A stretch of 64,000 nucleotides of DNA from an uncultured Clostridium sp. (GCA_900548455.1 URKQ01000005.1:111431-175430), one strand, 5' to 3'. Counted from the stretch's first letter, positions 46,905 through 56,189 are shown. Program-made: numbers and translations. Notes: a model not told the origin generated them from the sequence alone.

Positions 46905-47474
46905 TTCCTTTTCCTCCTTGATCAATATGTAATTAAATAAAAAAACGACTAATAAGCTTATCTATCTTCTGCCTCCTGCAGAATAAAGTAAGTTATTAAT
47001 CATCCTGATTTTTCGAAACTATATTTAATTTTAAATTTGATACTTTTTATTTACTTTGTATTATTTATGTATCAAAAACTACTTTTTACCATCTTGCTTT
47101 ATATTTCGTAACATATATATAATACTTTATAGCTTTTTTATAAAAAAAATATGTTTTTCGAAAAATTTATTTAATGTCACAACTTATTATATTGATATTA
47201 AATTATATACTGTAAATTTTGGTATGAATTTACCACAAGTTAATTATATAACAATATTTCTTAACATACTAATCGTTTTCAATGATTTTTTATTACCAAA
47301 GTAATAATTTATACCATTTTATTTTAAGAATTTATCACATTATATTTTTATTAAAATATTATCTTTTTTTTACCATTTATATCTATATACCCTCATCCTT
47401 AAAAGATAACTTAAAAAATCTCTTCCTTTATATATAACTAATTTTCACTTTTCACTCTTCACTCAAAAATTTCT
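46905..47474. other. Gene-free region between csrA and repeat cluster
   Basis: This stretch is very AT-rich. A plus-strand frame of 82 codons at 47056-47304 has no ribosome-binding site and the composition of translated AT-rich noncoding DNA. Towards the end (47440-47470) lies a CACTTTTCACTCTTCACTC direct-repeat run. The csrA promoter should lie near 46930-47000; I cannot assign it with confidence. Confidence 0.5.
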
Positions 47475-47778
47475 CAGCCCGTGAACAGTAGTGCGTATAT
47501 AGTAGTGGCAAAGTTAGCTTATATCACAAAAATAATAGGGATTCTGTAAGAATCCCATCATTAAATACCACTTCACCCTATTACAATTCTTATATGGAAT
47601 AAACTTTGCTATTAATGAATATATCACCTCAAGTGAACTATCTACAGGAACGCTCTAAATTTTATACTACTCACTTTATTAAATTATTAGTTTTTTCATA
47701 TAAATAAATAGACATTTTATAAAGTTCCGCAGCCCGTGAACAGAGGTGCATATATCATAATAGCAAAGTTAGCCTATA
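47475..47778. repeat. Three copies of an about 50- to 65-bp element in alternating orientation
   Basis: Copy A (47475-47523, plus) and copy C (47730-47778, plus) share 41 of 49 bases including CAGCCCGTGAACAG and GCAAAGTTAGC. A more diverged inverted copy B lies at about 47584-47651 and shares AATAGCAAAGTT, GAGGTG and TATAAGAATT when reverse complemented. A short hairpin (GGGATTCT/AGAATCCC) lies at 47551-47569. No ORF is present. Function unknown. Confidence 0.7.
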
Positions 47779-47787
47779 AGAATTCCG

Positions 47788-48129
47788 TTACACACGAATC
47801 TCTTTTAATATAAATTCTCTACCCCTTAAAAGCCTTTTATCAAAGCTATTGCATGCTGGACAATACCCCTCATATTGTTTCACATTAAAGATTTCTCCAC
47901 ATTCATTACACTGTGCTTCCCCTGGAATAACCTCAATTTCTAACTTTGTATTTGCATATCGAGGTTTTTCATAAGTAGCTGCAGGAAAACAATTCTCAAC
48001 ATACATTGGAATCATGGATGACAATTCCCCTATCTGAAGAACTATTGCTCCAATCTCATCCACTCCTGCTTCATCTGCCACCTTATCAACAGCTTTAATT
48101 ACTTCGAAAACAACCCCTAATTCATGCAT
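47788..48129 (-). CDS. hypA: Hydrogenase maturation nickel metallochaperone HypA
   Basis: The 113-aa protein starts MHELGVVFEVIKAVD, with the nickel-binding Met-His-Glu at residues 1-3, and has a zinc site made of CNECGEIFNVKQYEGYCPAC (two CxxC pairs). It delivers nickel to [NiFe]-hydrogenase or urease assembly. No hydrogenase or other hyp genes are nearby. It follows the large Fe-S flavoprotein gene after 36 bases and is probably cotranscribed, an unusual pairing. Confidence 0.92.
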   Translation of the reverse strand: MHELGVVFEVIKAVDKVADEAGVDEIGAIVLQIGELSSMIPMYVENCFPAATYEKPRYANTKLEIEVIPGEAQCNECGEIFNVKQYEGYCPACNSFDKRLLRGREFILKEIRV

Positions 48130-48165
48130 AATAATTCCCCTTTAAATTATTGATTTCTCTTTTAG

Positions 48166-50841
48166 TTATTTATTTCCTTTTACAGCATCCTTGATTGAAC
48201 GGCCTGCAATTCTTCCAACACGAGCAGCCATGTTCATCCCTAATTTTACCGGAAGGCCTTCGTAAGTTGTTCCCGCCTTATCATACTTTTTAAATAACTT
48301 AATAGCTTCAAACTTACACTTTGTTGTGCACATTCCACAGCCTACACATTTGTTTTGATCAAGGACCACTGCTCCACAACCTAAACAACGTGCTGTTTCA
48401 GTTTTTACTTGTTCTTCTGTAAATGTTACTCTAGTATCTTTAAACGTTCCTTCATTACCTGAATTATGACCTGGTTTTTGTCTAGGTGTATTATCATATC
48501 CTTCTAATATTGCTTCTTTCTTATCAAGAGCATGATATTTTCTACGATCACGTCCATAGGTTAAACTATGACCTTCCCATACAAAACGATGAATTGATAT
48601 TGCACCTTGCTTTCCAGCTGCTATAGCATCAATAGCAAATCTTGGTCCAGTGTAGCAGTCTCCTCCAACAAATACATCATCATGACCTGATTGATATGTT
48701 AACTCATCAGCCTTGATAGTTTTGTTAGGATTAAATTCTGCTGGTGTTCCCTCTAAAATATTTCCCCAGTATATTCCTTGACCTACTGATACAAGTACAT
48801 GGTCTGCTGGAACTATACAAGTTTCATTCTCATCATACTTTGGACTAAATCTTCTATTTTCATCAAAGACAGATAAGCACTTTTTAAACTCAACCCCTGT
48901 AACTTTTCCATCTTCAACAACTATACGCTTTGGTCCCCAGGAGTTATTAATAGTAATTCCTTCTTCATTAGCTTCTGCTATTTCCTCTGGTAATGCTGGC
49001 ATCTCTTTAGGTCCTTCTAGGCAGAACATTTTTACTTGTTCTCCTCCTACCCTTGTAGCTGTACGAGCAACGTCAATTGCCACGTTTCCTCCACCAATTA
49101 CAACAACATTTCCTGAAAGCTTAATTCCCTTTCCAAGATTTACATCTCTTAAGAAATCTACTCCTGTGATAACTTCCTTGCTATCTTCTCCTTCGATTCC
49201 TAATAGTCTTCCTTTTTGAGCTCCAATTGCTACATAGAATGCTTTAAAGCCCTGATTTCTTAATTCCTGTAAAGTTACATCTTTTCCAACTTCAACTCCA
49301 GTTTTAAACTCCACCCCAAGAGCTTTTAATACTTCGATTTCCCCTTCAACTACCTCTTTTTCTAATCTAAAAGCAGGTATTCCAAATCTAAGCATTCCAC
49401 CTAGTTTTTCTTGTTTTTCAAAGACTGTAACCTTATATCCATCAACAGCTAAGAAGTATGCACAAGCTAGTCCTGCTGGGCCTGCTCCTACCACTGCAAT
49501 GTTCTTTCCATATTCATGCATTTTCTTTGGAATATATCTTGTTTCTGCATGTCTTTCTTTATCTGCTATAAACTTTTTAATTTCATCGATAGCAATTGGT
49601 GAATCAATATCCCCTCTAGTACATTCTGATTCACATTTCCTTGGACATATTCTTCCGCAAACTGCTGGAAGTGGATTCTCTTTCTTTATTAATTCAAGAG
49701 CATCTAAATATCTACCCTGAGCTGCTAATTTTATATATCCTTGAACAGCAATATGTGCTGGACATTGTGTTTTACAAGGAGATGTCCCTGTTTCCACTAC
49801 ATTTTCTCTATTATCTCTATACTCAGGATTAAAATGTTTCTTACCCCACATATGATCACGAGGATTTAAGGAATCCTTATTTATAATAGGTGTAGTAGAA
49901 CATAGTTTTTGTCCTAGTTTTAAAGCATTTACTGGACAGTTCTCCACACATTGTCCACAAGCTACACATTTGTCCTTATCTACTTCTGCCACATAGTTTG
50001 AACGAATCATATCTGGTGAATTAAAATATTGAGCATTTCTCATAGAATAACACGAGTTTCCATCACAGTTACAAATAGCATGAAGAGTTTCTGCTCCATC
50101 TATATTGGGCACTGAGTGCATAAGTCCATTTTCTTCAGCCTTTTTAATAATTTCAATAGCTTCTTCCTTTGTGATTTCTCTAGCTCTTCCAGTACGAATA
50201 TAATATTCAGCACCTTCTCCTAATTGAATACATAGCTCATCTTCCAAAACACCACAAGCTTCTCCTAATAGTCTTCTAGAAACACGGCAAGTACATGGAG
50301 CTACGGCAAATCTTGTATGTTTATTTAAGTGATAAGATATCTCTTCAAAGGATGCTGCCCTTGTATTTCCATCAATAGCTGATTCTATAGGAATTACACG
50401 CATTGGCCCCATTCCTAATGGCATATTAGGTGATAATACGCTTCCCCTCAACCTAGCATATTCATCAAAGGCTCTTGGTATCTCTGGATGTGCCTCTGCA
50501 TACTCTATTTTTGCATTAGTTTTTTCCATAACACCAGGAACAAATACTGTTAACTCAAATAAATCTACTCCATTTTCACTATGGAAAATACACGCTCCTA
50601 CATCCGCCAATTTATATGCAAGGCGTCTTGTTTCCTCCAATGGCTTTCCACACTTCTTTGCAATTTGTTCCGCTGTCTGAGGCTTTCTAAGTTCCATACC
50701 TAATCCAACTTCTGCCATTTCATCTGTGACAATACAATCTAGCACATAATACTCTGGTGCATTTTCATCAATCTTAAATAAAGCCTTAGTTGGTCCAGCT
50801 ATTTTTTTTGCTAATTGAATAATTTTCTTTCTTGCTGCCAT
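48166..50841 (-). CDS. Large Fe-S/FAD oxidoreductase with GltD-like core
   Basis: The 891-aa protein combines an N-terminal domain with a winged-helix-like part (about 55-110) and Cys blocks (CTCRVSRR, CNCDGNSC), a two-cluster-type ferredoxin motif CVACGQCVENCPVNAL near residue 291, a GltD-type core with CPAHIAVQGYI and CGRICPRKCESEC, FAD motif VVGAGPAGLACAYFL near residue 450, NAD(P) motif VVIGGGNVAIDVARTA, and a C-terminal ferredoxin motif CVGCGMCTTKCKFEAI. It resembles glutamate synthase small-subunit-like electron-transfer enzymes. Partner and substrate unknown. It diverges from a LysR gene that may control it. Confidence 0.82.
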   Translation of the reverse strand: MAARKKIIQLAKKIAGPTKALFKIDENAPEYYVLDCIVTDEMAEVGLGMELRKPQTAEQIAKKCGKPLEETRRLAYKLADVGACIFHSENGVDLFELTVFVPGVMEKTNAKIEYAEAHPEIPRAFDEYARLRGSVLSPNMPLGMGPMRVIPIESAIDGNTRAASFEEISYHLNKHTRFAVAPCTCRVSRRLLGEACGVLEDELCIQLGEGAEYYIRTGRAREITKEEAIEIIKKAEENGLMHSVPNIDGAETLHAICNCDGNSCYSMRNAQYFNSPDMIRSNYVAEVDKDKCVACGQCVENCPVNALKLGQKLCSTTPIINKDSLNPRDHMWGKKHFNPEYRDNRENVVETGTSPCKTQCPAHIAVQGYIKLAAQGRYLDALELIKKENPLPAVCGRICPRKCESECTRGDIDSPIAIDEIKKFIADKERHAETRYIPKKMHEYGKNIAVVGAGPAGLACAYFLAVDGYKVTVFEKQEKLGGMLRFGIPAFRLEKEVVEGEIEVLKALGVEFKTGVEVGKDVTLQELRNQGFKAFYVAIGAQKGRLLGIEGEDSKEVITGVDFLRDVNLGKGIKLSGNVVVIGGGNVAIDVARTATRVGGEQVKMFCLEGPKEMPALPEEIAEANEEGITINNSWGPKRIVVEDGKVTGVEFKKCLSVFDENRRFSPKYDENETCIVPADHVLVSVGQGIYWGNILEGTPAEFNPNKTIKADELTYQSGHDDVFVGGDCYTGPRFAIDAIAAGKQGAISIHRFVWEGHSLTYGRDRRKYHALDKKEAILEGYDNTPRQKPGHNSGNEGTFKDTRVTFTEEQVKTETARCLGCGAVVLDQNKCVGCGMCTTKCKFEAIKLFKKYDKAGTTYEGLPVKLGMNMAARVGRIAGRSIKDAVKGNK

Positions 50842-50893
50842 CTTTATTTCCTCCTCACAATAAAAGGTTTCAATACCATCTTACTTTGTTTAT

Positions 50894-50922
50894 ATTTTAA
50901 CGTAATTGAAATTTATTGTAAA
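50894..50922 (-). promoter_or_regulatory. SigA-type promoter of the Fe-S flavoprotein gene
   Basis: On the minus strand TTTACA and TAAAAT are separated by exactly 17 bases, about 53 bases before the start codon. Confidence 0.6.
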
Positions 50923-50942
50923 ACAACCTTTTTATAGACTTC

Positions 50943-50957
50943 CACAACAATATGTTG
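50943..50957. promoter_or_regulatory. Palindrome in divergent promoter region, candidate LysR site
   Basis: ACAACAATATGTTGT is a near-perfect inverted repeat with arms ACAAC and GTTGT, lying upstream of both divergent genes. LysR-type regulators typically bind such dyads next to their own gene. Binding is inferred. Confidence 0.45.
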
Positions 50958-51010
50958 TACAATATTCTTATTAAGACAATTCTAACTATTGTGTTATTGT
51001 GAGGTATGTT

Positions 51011-51922
51011 ATGCAAATTAAATTTCTTGAATCATTTCTCGTGTTGTATGAAGAATTAAATATTTCCAAGGCGTGTAAACGATTATATATAACTCAACAA
51101 GGATTAAGTAGACAAATTCAAGCTCTTGAGAAAGAACTTGACATTCAACTTTTTCAGCGTTCTAAAAATGGCGTTACTCCTACTGAAATAGGGTCTGAAC
51201 TCTATGATTACTACAAGAATATTGTAGAAGTGTATAATGGTTCTTTGAGCTTAATTCATAAACATAAATTACATCAAAATAGCTCACTGTCTATCGGCTT
51301 TGTTATTGGATTATCCAATGCTACAGACCCTTCTTTTTTGCATGAATTTCAATTTGCTCATCCAAATATTGAACTCAATATTTACGAATTTTCAAAGGAA
51401 GTCTGTATAGAAAAACTAAAAAATAAAGAGTTGGATTTAGCATTTTTAGTAAATCCCTTTGATTTTTCACCCTTTGACAATTTTCCATTAGCAGAAGGTT
51501 TGATGTATGCTGCCATGCATAAAAATCACCCTTTAGCTGCTTATCCAGAACCAATTGACTTTTCTTATTTGGAAGGTGAAAAGATAATTACTGGGTCTCC
51601 GCAAAATGCTTTAAGAGAACTTTTTGACCATTTTTGTGACTTAAAAAATATAAATCCTCATGTTATAATTGCCTCCTCCTATAGCTTAAACATTATAAAT
51701 GCTATGGAGCAAAACAAAGGTATTGCAACTGTTACAGCAAAGATGGCAGCACTAATCTCTAATCCAAATATTATAATAAAACAATTAAAAAGCCCTACAC
51801 CAGGATATATGTATTGCTGCGTTCTAAAACAAGACAAGTATCCTCCTGTAGTAGATATGCTTGTAAAATATCTTAAAGAAAAATTTCCAACGCCTAAAAT
51901 CATAAGGACTGTCAATGGTTAG
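51011..51922 (+). CDS. LysR family transcriptional regulator
   Basis: The protein has 303 aa from the ATG with TGAGGT 6 bases upstream; the frame also allows a GTG at 50999. The N-terminal winged helix-turn-helix is clear: FLESFLVLYEELNISKACKRLYITQQGLSRQIQALEKELDIQLF-type sequence in residues 5-50. The rest is the LysR substrate-binding domain. It is transcribed divergently from the Fe-S flavoprotein gene and upstream of DUF5692, so either may be its target. Inducer unknown. Confidence 0.93.
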   Translation: MQIKFLESFLVLYEELNISKACKRLYITQQGLSRQIQALEKELDIQLFQRSKNGVTPTEIGSELYDYYKNIVEVYNGSLSLIHKHKLHQNSSLSIGFVIGLSNATDPSFLHEFQFAHPNIELNIYEFSKEVCIEKLKNKELDLAFLVNPFDFSPFDNFPLAEGLMYAAMHKNHPLAAYPEPIDFSYLEGEKIITGSPQNALRELFDHFCDLKNINPHVIIASSYSLNIINAMEQNKGIATVTAKMAALISNPNIIIKQLKSPTPGYMYCCVLKQDKYPPVVDMLVKYLKEKFPTPKIIRTVNG

Positions 51923-51968
51923 AGTGGTTCTTTCCTTGGCATAATATTATATTTTTGTAAAATAAATG

Positions 51969-51997
51969 TTGACATATTAATAACAATCTTCTATGAT
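51969..51997 (+). promoter_or_regulatory. Strong SigA-type promoter of DUF5692 gene
   Basis: A consensus TTGACA (51969-51974) and TATGAT (51992-51997) are 17 bases apart, about 30 bases before the start codon. Confidence 0.75.
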
Positions 51998-52028
51998 TTA
52001 ATCAAATAAATCATGAGGGGGTTATTTT

Positions 52029-52958
52029 ATGTTTTTATTTCAGTCAATACCATGGTACTGTTGGCTAGTATGGATTGCGATTCTGGCATTATTAATGATT
52101 TTTAACGAAATAACAAGGTATAATAAAGCAACTGGTATTGCATTTTTTATTGTGTTACCAATTATTCTTTCATTCTTGGTATGGCCAAAAACTTCAGGGG
52201 TAGGTTCTGGCTCACAAACTGCAAACTGGTTCGCTTGGGCAAAAGTATATTCCGCTATAGCTGGATGTTTTATGGGAATGTGTTTACGTTTCTCTAAAAA
52301 AATGCAAAACGGAACTGCACCAAAGTGGTATTATGTTTTCCCACCTTTACTACTAGGAATTAACATTCTTGAAGCAGTATTCCGTGAAATAGAAGTAATG
52401 GGGATGCAGGGAGTAACTCAAGGTATGTTCTACATGGGTGGACCTTGGAATATGATGAATGCAATTGCAGGTCTTCTTAACTTAATCACTATGTGTGGAT
52501 GGTTTGGAATTATTATAACTAAGGACAAGCGTCACACTTTAGTATGGCCAGATATGATGTGGTTCTGGATTATTGCATATGATCTTTGGAACTTTGCTTA
52601 TGTATATAACTGTTTAACAGACAGATCTTTTTATAGTATAGCTCTATTATTATCTTGTACTATACCTGCCTTTACAATTAAAAAAGGCGCCTGGGCACAA
52701 CACCGTGTTCATACTCTTGCACTATACATGATGCTAATGCTAACCTTCCCTAACTTCTTTGTTACAGGAAAATATGCTGTAGCTTCAACTCATAGTGCAA
52801 CTGCATACTATACCGTTAGTATACTTGCATTAGCTGCAAACGTAGCAGTCTTTGGTTATCAAGTTTACACAGCTATTAAGAACAAGAAAAATGTTCTTAC
52901 AGATGAATTATATTCTCATAAAAAACAATATAAGGACGTAGTTGCTGAAAACTTATAA
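52029..52958 (+). CDS. DUF5692 family multi-pass membrane protein
   Basis: The 309-aa protein has about nine hydrophobic segments and is rich in Trp and Met. It matches the DUF5692 family by the N-terminal WYCWLVWIAILALLMIFNE and the conserved WPDMMWFWIIAYDLWNFAYVYN block. No function is known for the family. It has a strong promoter, an AGGGGG ribosome-binding site and a strong terminator, so it is a well-expressed single gene. The neighbouring LysR protein is a possible regulator. Confidence 0.8.
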   Translation: MFLFQSIPWYCWLVWIAILALLMIFNEITRYNKATGIAFFIVLPIILSFLVWPKTSGVGSGSQTANWFAWAKVYSAIAGCFMGMCLRFSKKMQNGTAPKWYYVFPPLLLGINILEAVFREIEVMGMQGVTQGMFYMGGPWNMMNAIAGLLNLITMCGWFGIIITKDKRHTLVWPDMMWFWIIAYDLWNFAYVYNCLTDRSFYSIALLLSCTIPAFTIKKGAWAQHRVHTLALYMMLMLTFPNFFVTGKYAVASTHSATAYYTVSILALAANVAVFGYQVYTAIKNKKNVLTDELYSHKKQYKDVVAENL

Positions 52959-52963
52959 TAACA

Positions 52964-53003
52964 AAAACCTTCTAGATACCGCGCATCTAGAAGGTTTTTT
53001 TAT
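52964..53003 (+). terminator. Terminator of DUF5692 gene
   Basis: A 15-bp perfect stem (52964-52978 with 52985-52999) around CCGCGC is followed by TTTTTTATTT. It marks the last clear host feature before the putative mobile element. Confidence 0.9.
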
Positions 53004-53052
53004 TTGTGATATGGTTCTCCGTATCAATATTAAGTGAGGTTTTTAATTGTAC

Positions 53053-53304
53053 TTAAAGTTCTTCTATGTCTATTATATAACTTATACCTATACTAAATTG
53101 CTTTTTATTGTCTAATAATAGATATAACATATCATCCTCTTCCTCATCTTTAGCTAATTCTAAAAACAATAATCTACCTTCTATTACCTTACCTTCATTA
53201 TCTGTAACTCTTATCTTAGAACCTAAATCAATATATATGTCCATACCACTCATATTGTTCTCTTTTGTAACCTTTATACACGGAATAATATTTGTAACTA
53301 CCAT
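53053..53304 (-). CDS. Hypothetical small protein of the element
   Basis: I do not recognise this protein of about 83 aa. The ATG at 53304 has AAGGAG at 10 bases; a GTG three codons upstream (53313) lies too close to it. It is mainly beta-strand-like and acidic in the middle (AKDEEEDDMLYLLL), similar in layout to small Sm-like or barrel proteins, but this is not a family assignment. It follows the 180-aa unknown gene by about 20 bases on the same strand. Confidence 0.55.
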   Translation of the reverse strand: MVVTNIIPCIKVTKENNMSGMDIYIDLGSKIRVTDNEGKVIEGRLLFLELAKDEEEDDMLYLLLDNKKQFSIGISYIIDIEEL

Positions 53305-53333
53305 TTTATTCACACTCCTTAACTATGAATATT

Positions 53334-53876
53334 TTATTTAACTCTATTTATATTATCTAGTACCCTACCATGATAAGCTGGGTCTTCTTCCTCTGCATCA
53401 AATACAACTTTTCTGTCTATTCCAAATTCATCTAACCAACTATAATCATATAAATCAGTCCACGAAACTATAAATACTTTATTAACTGTATTTTTTATTA
53501 AATCGTCCAATATTTCTTTACGTTGTTCCTCATTCTTTCTACATATTGAATCTACTGGATATAATATAGATACATTATATTTTTCACCTTTCCATGACAT
53601 CTTATTTATTGTATCTATATACATCCTCAAGTTTCCTATTTTAATTCTTGTATTCAATTTTTCTGATTTTAACTTATGTTGAAAAATACTATTTATATTA
53701 TCTTTTCCGTTAATCCTAAATAAAACTTTAACACCATCTTTTACATTTTTATTTAAAGTTCTCAAAACTTCCATATGTTTTTCATATTGATGCGTTCCGG
53801 TTATAAACATTATTTTTTCATTATCTGATTTTATAAATTCTATAATCTCTTTTTTTAAATTCTCTCTATTATTCAT
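53334..53876 (-). CDS. Hypothetical protein of the element
   Basis: I do not recognise this protein of about 180 aa. The start is set at an internal ATG with GGGAGA 6 bases upstream; the frame extends to 53894. It alternates helices and hydrophobic strands (KIMFITGTHQYEKHMEVLRTL, VKVLFRINGKDN, NKVFIVSWTDLYDYSWLDEFG), which suggests a Rossmann-like or nuclease/toprim-type fold without a recognisable active site. It lies directly downstream of the serine recombinase gene, a place where accessory cargo is common. Confidence 0.55.
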   Translation of the reverse strand: MNNRENLKKEIIEFIKSDNEKIMFITGTHQYEKHMEVLRTLNKNVKDGVKVLFRINGKDNINSIFQHKLKSEKLNTRIKIGNLRMYIDTINKMSWKGEKYNVSILYPVDSICRKNEEQRKEILDDLIKNTVNKVFIVSWTDLYDYSWLDEFGIDRKVVFDAEEEDPAYHGRVLDNINRVK

Positions 53877-53938
53877 AATTTCTCTCCCTAACATTAGATT
53901 TCAATTTTTCTATATAAATATAATTATAACATTATACA

Positions 53939-55636
53939 TTATATAACAATACTTAAATTCAATACCTTCAATCCAATATTTATTAACATAAAAGAAGAAG
54001 GAATACCTTTAATAGGTACTCCTCCTTCTTTTACTAGATATTCAACTAGCTTATCATTTATATTAAGTTTTATTGATTCTATTTCTCTTGATTCATTCAT
54101 CGTTATTTCAGATATTATCATATGTAGTAACTTTTTCTGTTGCTCTCTACTTACACTACTATTTAATACTTTACTGAAATTCATAAGTATATCTTTAATG
54201 AACTCATATGGTATCTCTTCACTTACATCCTCAGAAATTGTGTTTAGTAACGGCTTCTTTTCTTCTTCTAAAATTCTGATTTTCTCATTTAGTTCATCCT
54301 TTCTAATTTGAAACTCCTCTTTAGTTAAGATATCATCCTCATATGCTTCAAAGATTTTTCGTTTTCTTTTATCTAGTTTTTCAAGCTCTTTATCTATGTC
54401 ACCTAACAATCTTTTAGCTGGTTTAACTTTATCTTTTCTTTCCTTATTAATGTTTTTAACAACTGCTTTAATCATTGCTTCATTAGACACTAATTCTTCA
54501 ATCTTTTTAAACACATATTCATTAGCTTTATCTACTCTTATTGTATTACTATTGCAAACAGAAGTTCCTTTATTCTTCCAATTACCACAACAGTAATAAG
54601 CTATTCTCTTTTTAGTACCATCTGCTAATGTATTGGTTGTCCTAGAAATCACCATACCAGCTCCACACTTAGGACATCTTAGTATTCCCGTTAATGGATA
54701 TTCTCCATCATATATTCTTGAGGGCTTTCCTTTCTTACTTTCTAAAATTAATTGAACTTTATCCCATAGCTCTCTATCTATAATAGCTTCATGTTTTCCT
54801 TTAACTCTTATTGGATTAGGATTTATATTCCTTCTTCTTTTCTCACTCCAATTTTGTCTTACATTATATCTTATTTCTCCTATATATACTGGATTAGTTA
54901 GTATATCTCTTATACTTCCTACTGAAAAGTTATTTCCTTTCTTAGTTTTATATCCTAATTTATTTATTTGATTAGTTATTGCTTTATATCCCTTTCCTTT
55001 ACTATATTCATTAAATATAAATCTTACTATTTCGGCTTCTTTTTCATTGATTTCTAGTTTGTTTTTCCCCTTTTTTTCTTCTTCTGGTGAGTTATTAGGT
55101 ACTAAGTCATATCCTAAGACTCGTCCACCGCACCAATTTCCAGATTTCGCCTTTGCAATCATCCCCATCTTAACATTCTGTGCAATAGTCCCCCTTTCAA
55201 ACTCTCCTATTAAAGCCATCATTTGAAATTGCATTCTTCCTGCTGGTGTATCTGTTTCAAAAGGTTCTGAATAAGATTTGAATGTTATATTGTTTTTCTC
55301 TAATAGACTTACAATCTTTAAAACATCTTCTAACTTTCTACTTACACGGTTTATCTTCCAAGATATAACCATATCGAACTTTCCTTCTTTAGCATCACTT
55401 AAAAGTTCTTTTAATGCGGGTCTATCTTTTATGTTTTTTCCACTTATTCCTCTATCAGAATAACATTTATAGATTATGTAATCATTAGCTTTACACCATT
55501 CTTCTAAAAGTCTTTTTTGTTCATCTATACTATATCCAAATTCTGCCTGTTCATCGGTACTTACCCGGCAATATATGGCAATTATTTTCCTCCTTTTTTC
55601 AATTTTTATATCATTAACCAATTTCTTAAATCCCAT
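53939..55636 (-). CDS. Large serine recombinase (site-specific integrase)
   Basis: The 565-aa protein has the resolvase catalytic domain with Ser26 in YCRVSTDEQ, the conserved Arg-containing LIGEFERG block, a recombinase domain (about 170-290), a zinc-ribbon region (CPKCGAGM ... CCGNWKNKGTSVCNS) and a coiled-coil segment rich in Glu and Lys (about 405-450). This is the layout of phage and transposon integrases such as TndX/TnpX. It should integrate and excise the element. A terminator-like hairpin (53994-54030) lies inside the 3' end of the gene, so the last about 30 codons follow it. AGGAGG precedes the ATG. Confidence 0.95.
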   Translation of the reverse strand: MGFKKLVNDIKIEKRRKIIAIYCRVSTDEQAEFGYSIDEQKRLLEEWCKANDYIIYKCYSDRGISGKNIKDRPALKELLSDAKEGKFDMVISWKINRVSRKLEDVLKIVSLLEKNNITFKSYSEPFETDTPAGRMQFQMMALIGEFERGTIAQNVKMGMIAKAKSGNWCGGRVLGYDLVPNNSPEEEKKGKNKLEINEKEAEIVRFIFNEYSKGKGYKAITNQINKLGYKTKKGNNFSVGSIRDILTNPVYIGEIRYNVRQNWSEKRRRNINPNPIRVKGKHEAIIDRELWDKVQLILESKKGKPSRIYDGEYPLTGILRCPKCGAGMVISRTTNTLADGTKKRIAYYCCGNWKNKGTSVCNSNTIRVDKANEYVFKKIEELVSNEAMIKAVVKNINKERKDKVKPAKRLLGDIDKELEKLDKRKRKIFEAYEDDILTKEEFQIRKDELNEKIRILEEEKKPLLNTISEDVSEEIPYEFIKDILMNFSKVLNSSVSREQQKKLLHMIISEITMNESREIESIKLNINDKLVEYLVKEGGVPIKGIPSSFMLINIGLKVLNLSIVI

Positions 55637-55710
55637 AGAACTCCTCCTAATATCTAATCAAATTTATAATATATACTTAACTTTCTATTTCACTACCCTA
55701 AACTTATTAT

Positions 55711-55762
55711 GGAAAATATCGTAGTAATTACATTTCGATATTTCAATACTTCGATATTTTCC
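55711..55762. promoter_or_regulatory. Array of CGATATTT motifs upstream of the recombinase gene
   Basis: TTCGATATTT occurs at 55734-55743 and 55750-55759 (16-base period), and its complement AAAATATCG at 55713-55721; the outer arms GGAAAATATCG/CGATATTTTCC form an 11-bp inverted repeat. The array ends 75 bases before the recombinase start, a fitting place for an operator. Confidence 0.55.
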
Positions 55763-55775
55763 ATTGTTAATTAAT

Positions 55776-56189
55776 CTATATAAAATCAGATAATTTTAAA
55801 AATTCTTTCTCAACTCCTAATGGTTCAAATTTATATATGAATATATAATCTTTCAACCTAAATTTTCTCATTACTTTTTTTAACATTTCTCCTACATTAC
55901 CAATGTCATTACAACATTCCTCTTGACTAAACCCATATGAACCTATTAAGTTAAAATCAAAAAAATTAATTACTATTTTATCTTTGTCTTCCCTATTTAA
56001 ACTTACATGGTAGATACCTGTTGAACAATACAATTCTGTAATTAACTTTTCTATCCATCCTTCTTTTCTTCTACTTCTTTTATTTTTCATAATAACTAAC
56101 TTATTATGAACAGCTACCCATACACTTTTATTTCTTAACTCCATGTATTCACTTGAGTCACATTCAAATTTTACTTTAATATTATTCAT
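55776..56189 (-). CDS. Hypothetical protein of the element
   Basis: I do not recognise this protein of about 137 aa. The ATG at 56189 has GGAGGAG 9 bases upstream; the frame extends six codons to 56207. It is soluble with mixed strands and helices; it contains a basic patch (KNKRSRRKEGW) and a Cys pair (QEECCNDIG). It lies between the primase and recombinase genes, separated from each by motif-rich gaps. Confidence 0.55.
   Translation of the reverse strand: MNNIKVKFECDSSEYMELRNKSVWVAVHNKLVIMKNKRSRRKEGWIEKLITELYCSTGIYHVSLNREDKDKIVINFFDFNLIGSYGFSQEECCNDIGNVGEMLKKVMRKFRLKDYIFIYKFEPLGVEKEFLKLSDFI

Noticed and set aside
47056..47304. Plus-strand 82-codon frame between csrA and hypA
   Set aside because: No ribosome-binding site, composition of translated AT-rich noncoding DNA (many Phe, Ile, Tyr), no conserved pattern.
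47475..47778. Known riboswitch class
   Set aside because: The repeated element was compared from memory with common classes (c-di-GMP, TPP, cobalamin, NiCo, Moco, fluoride); no consensus core fits, and one copy is inverted.
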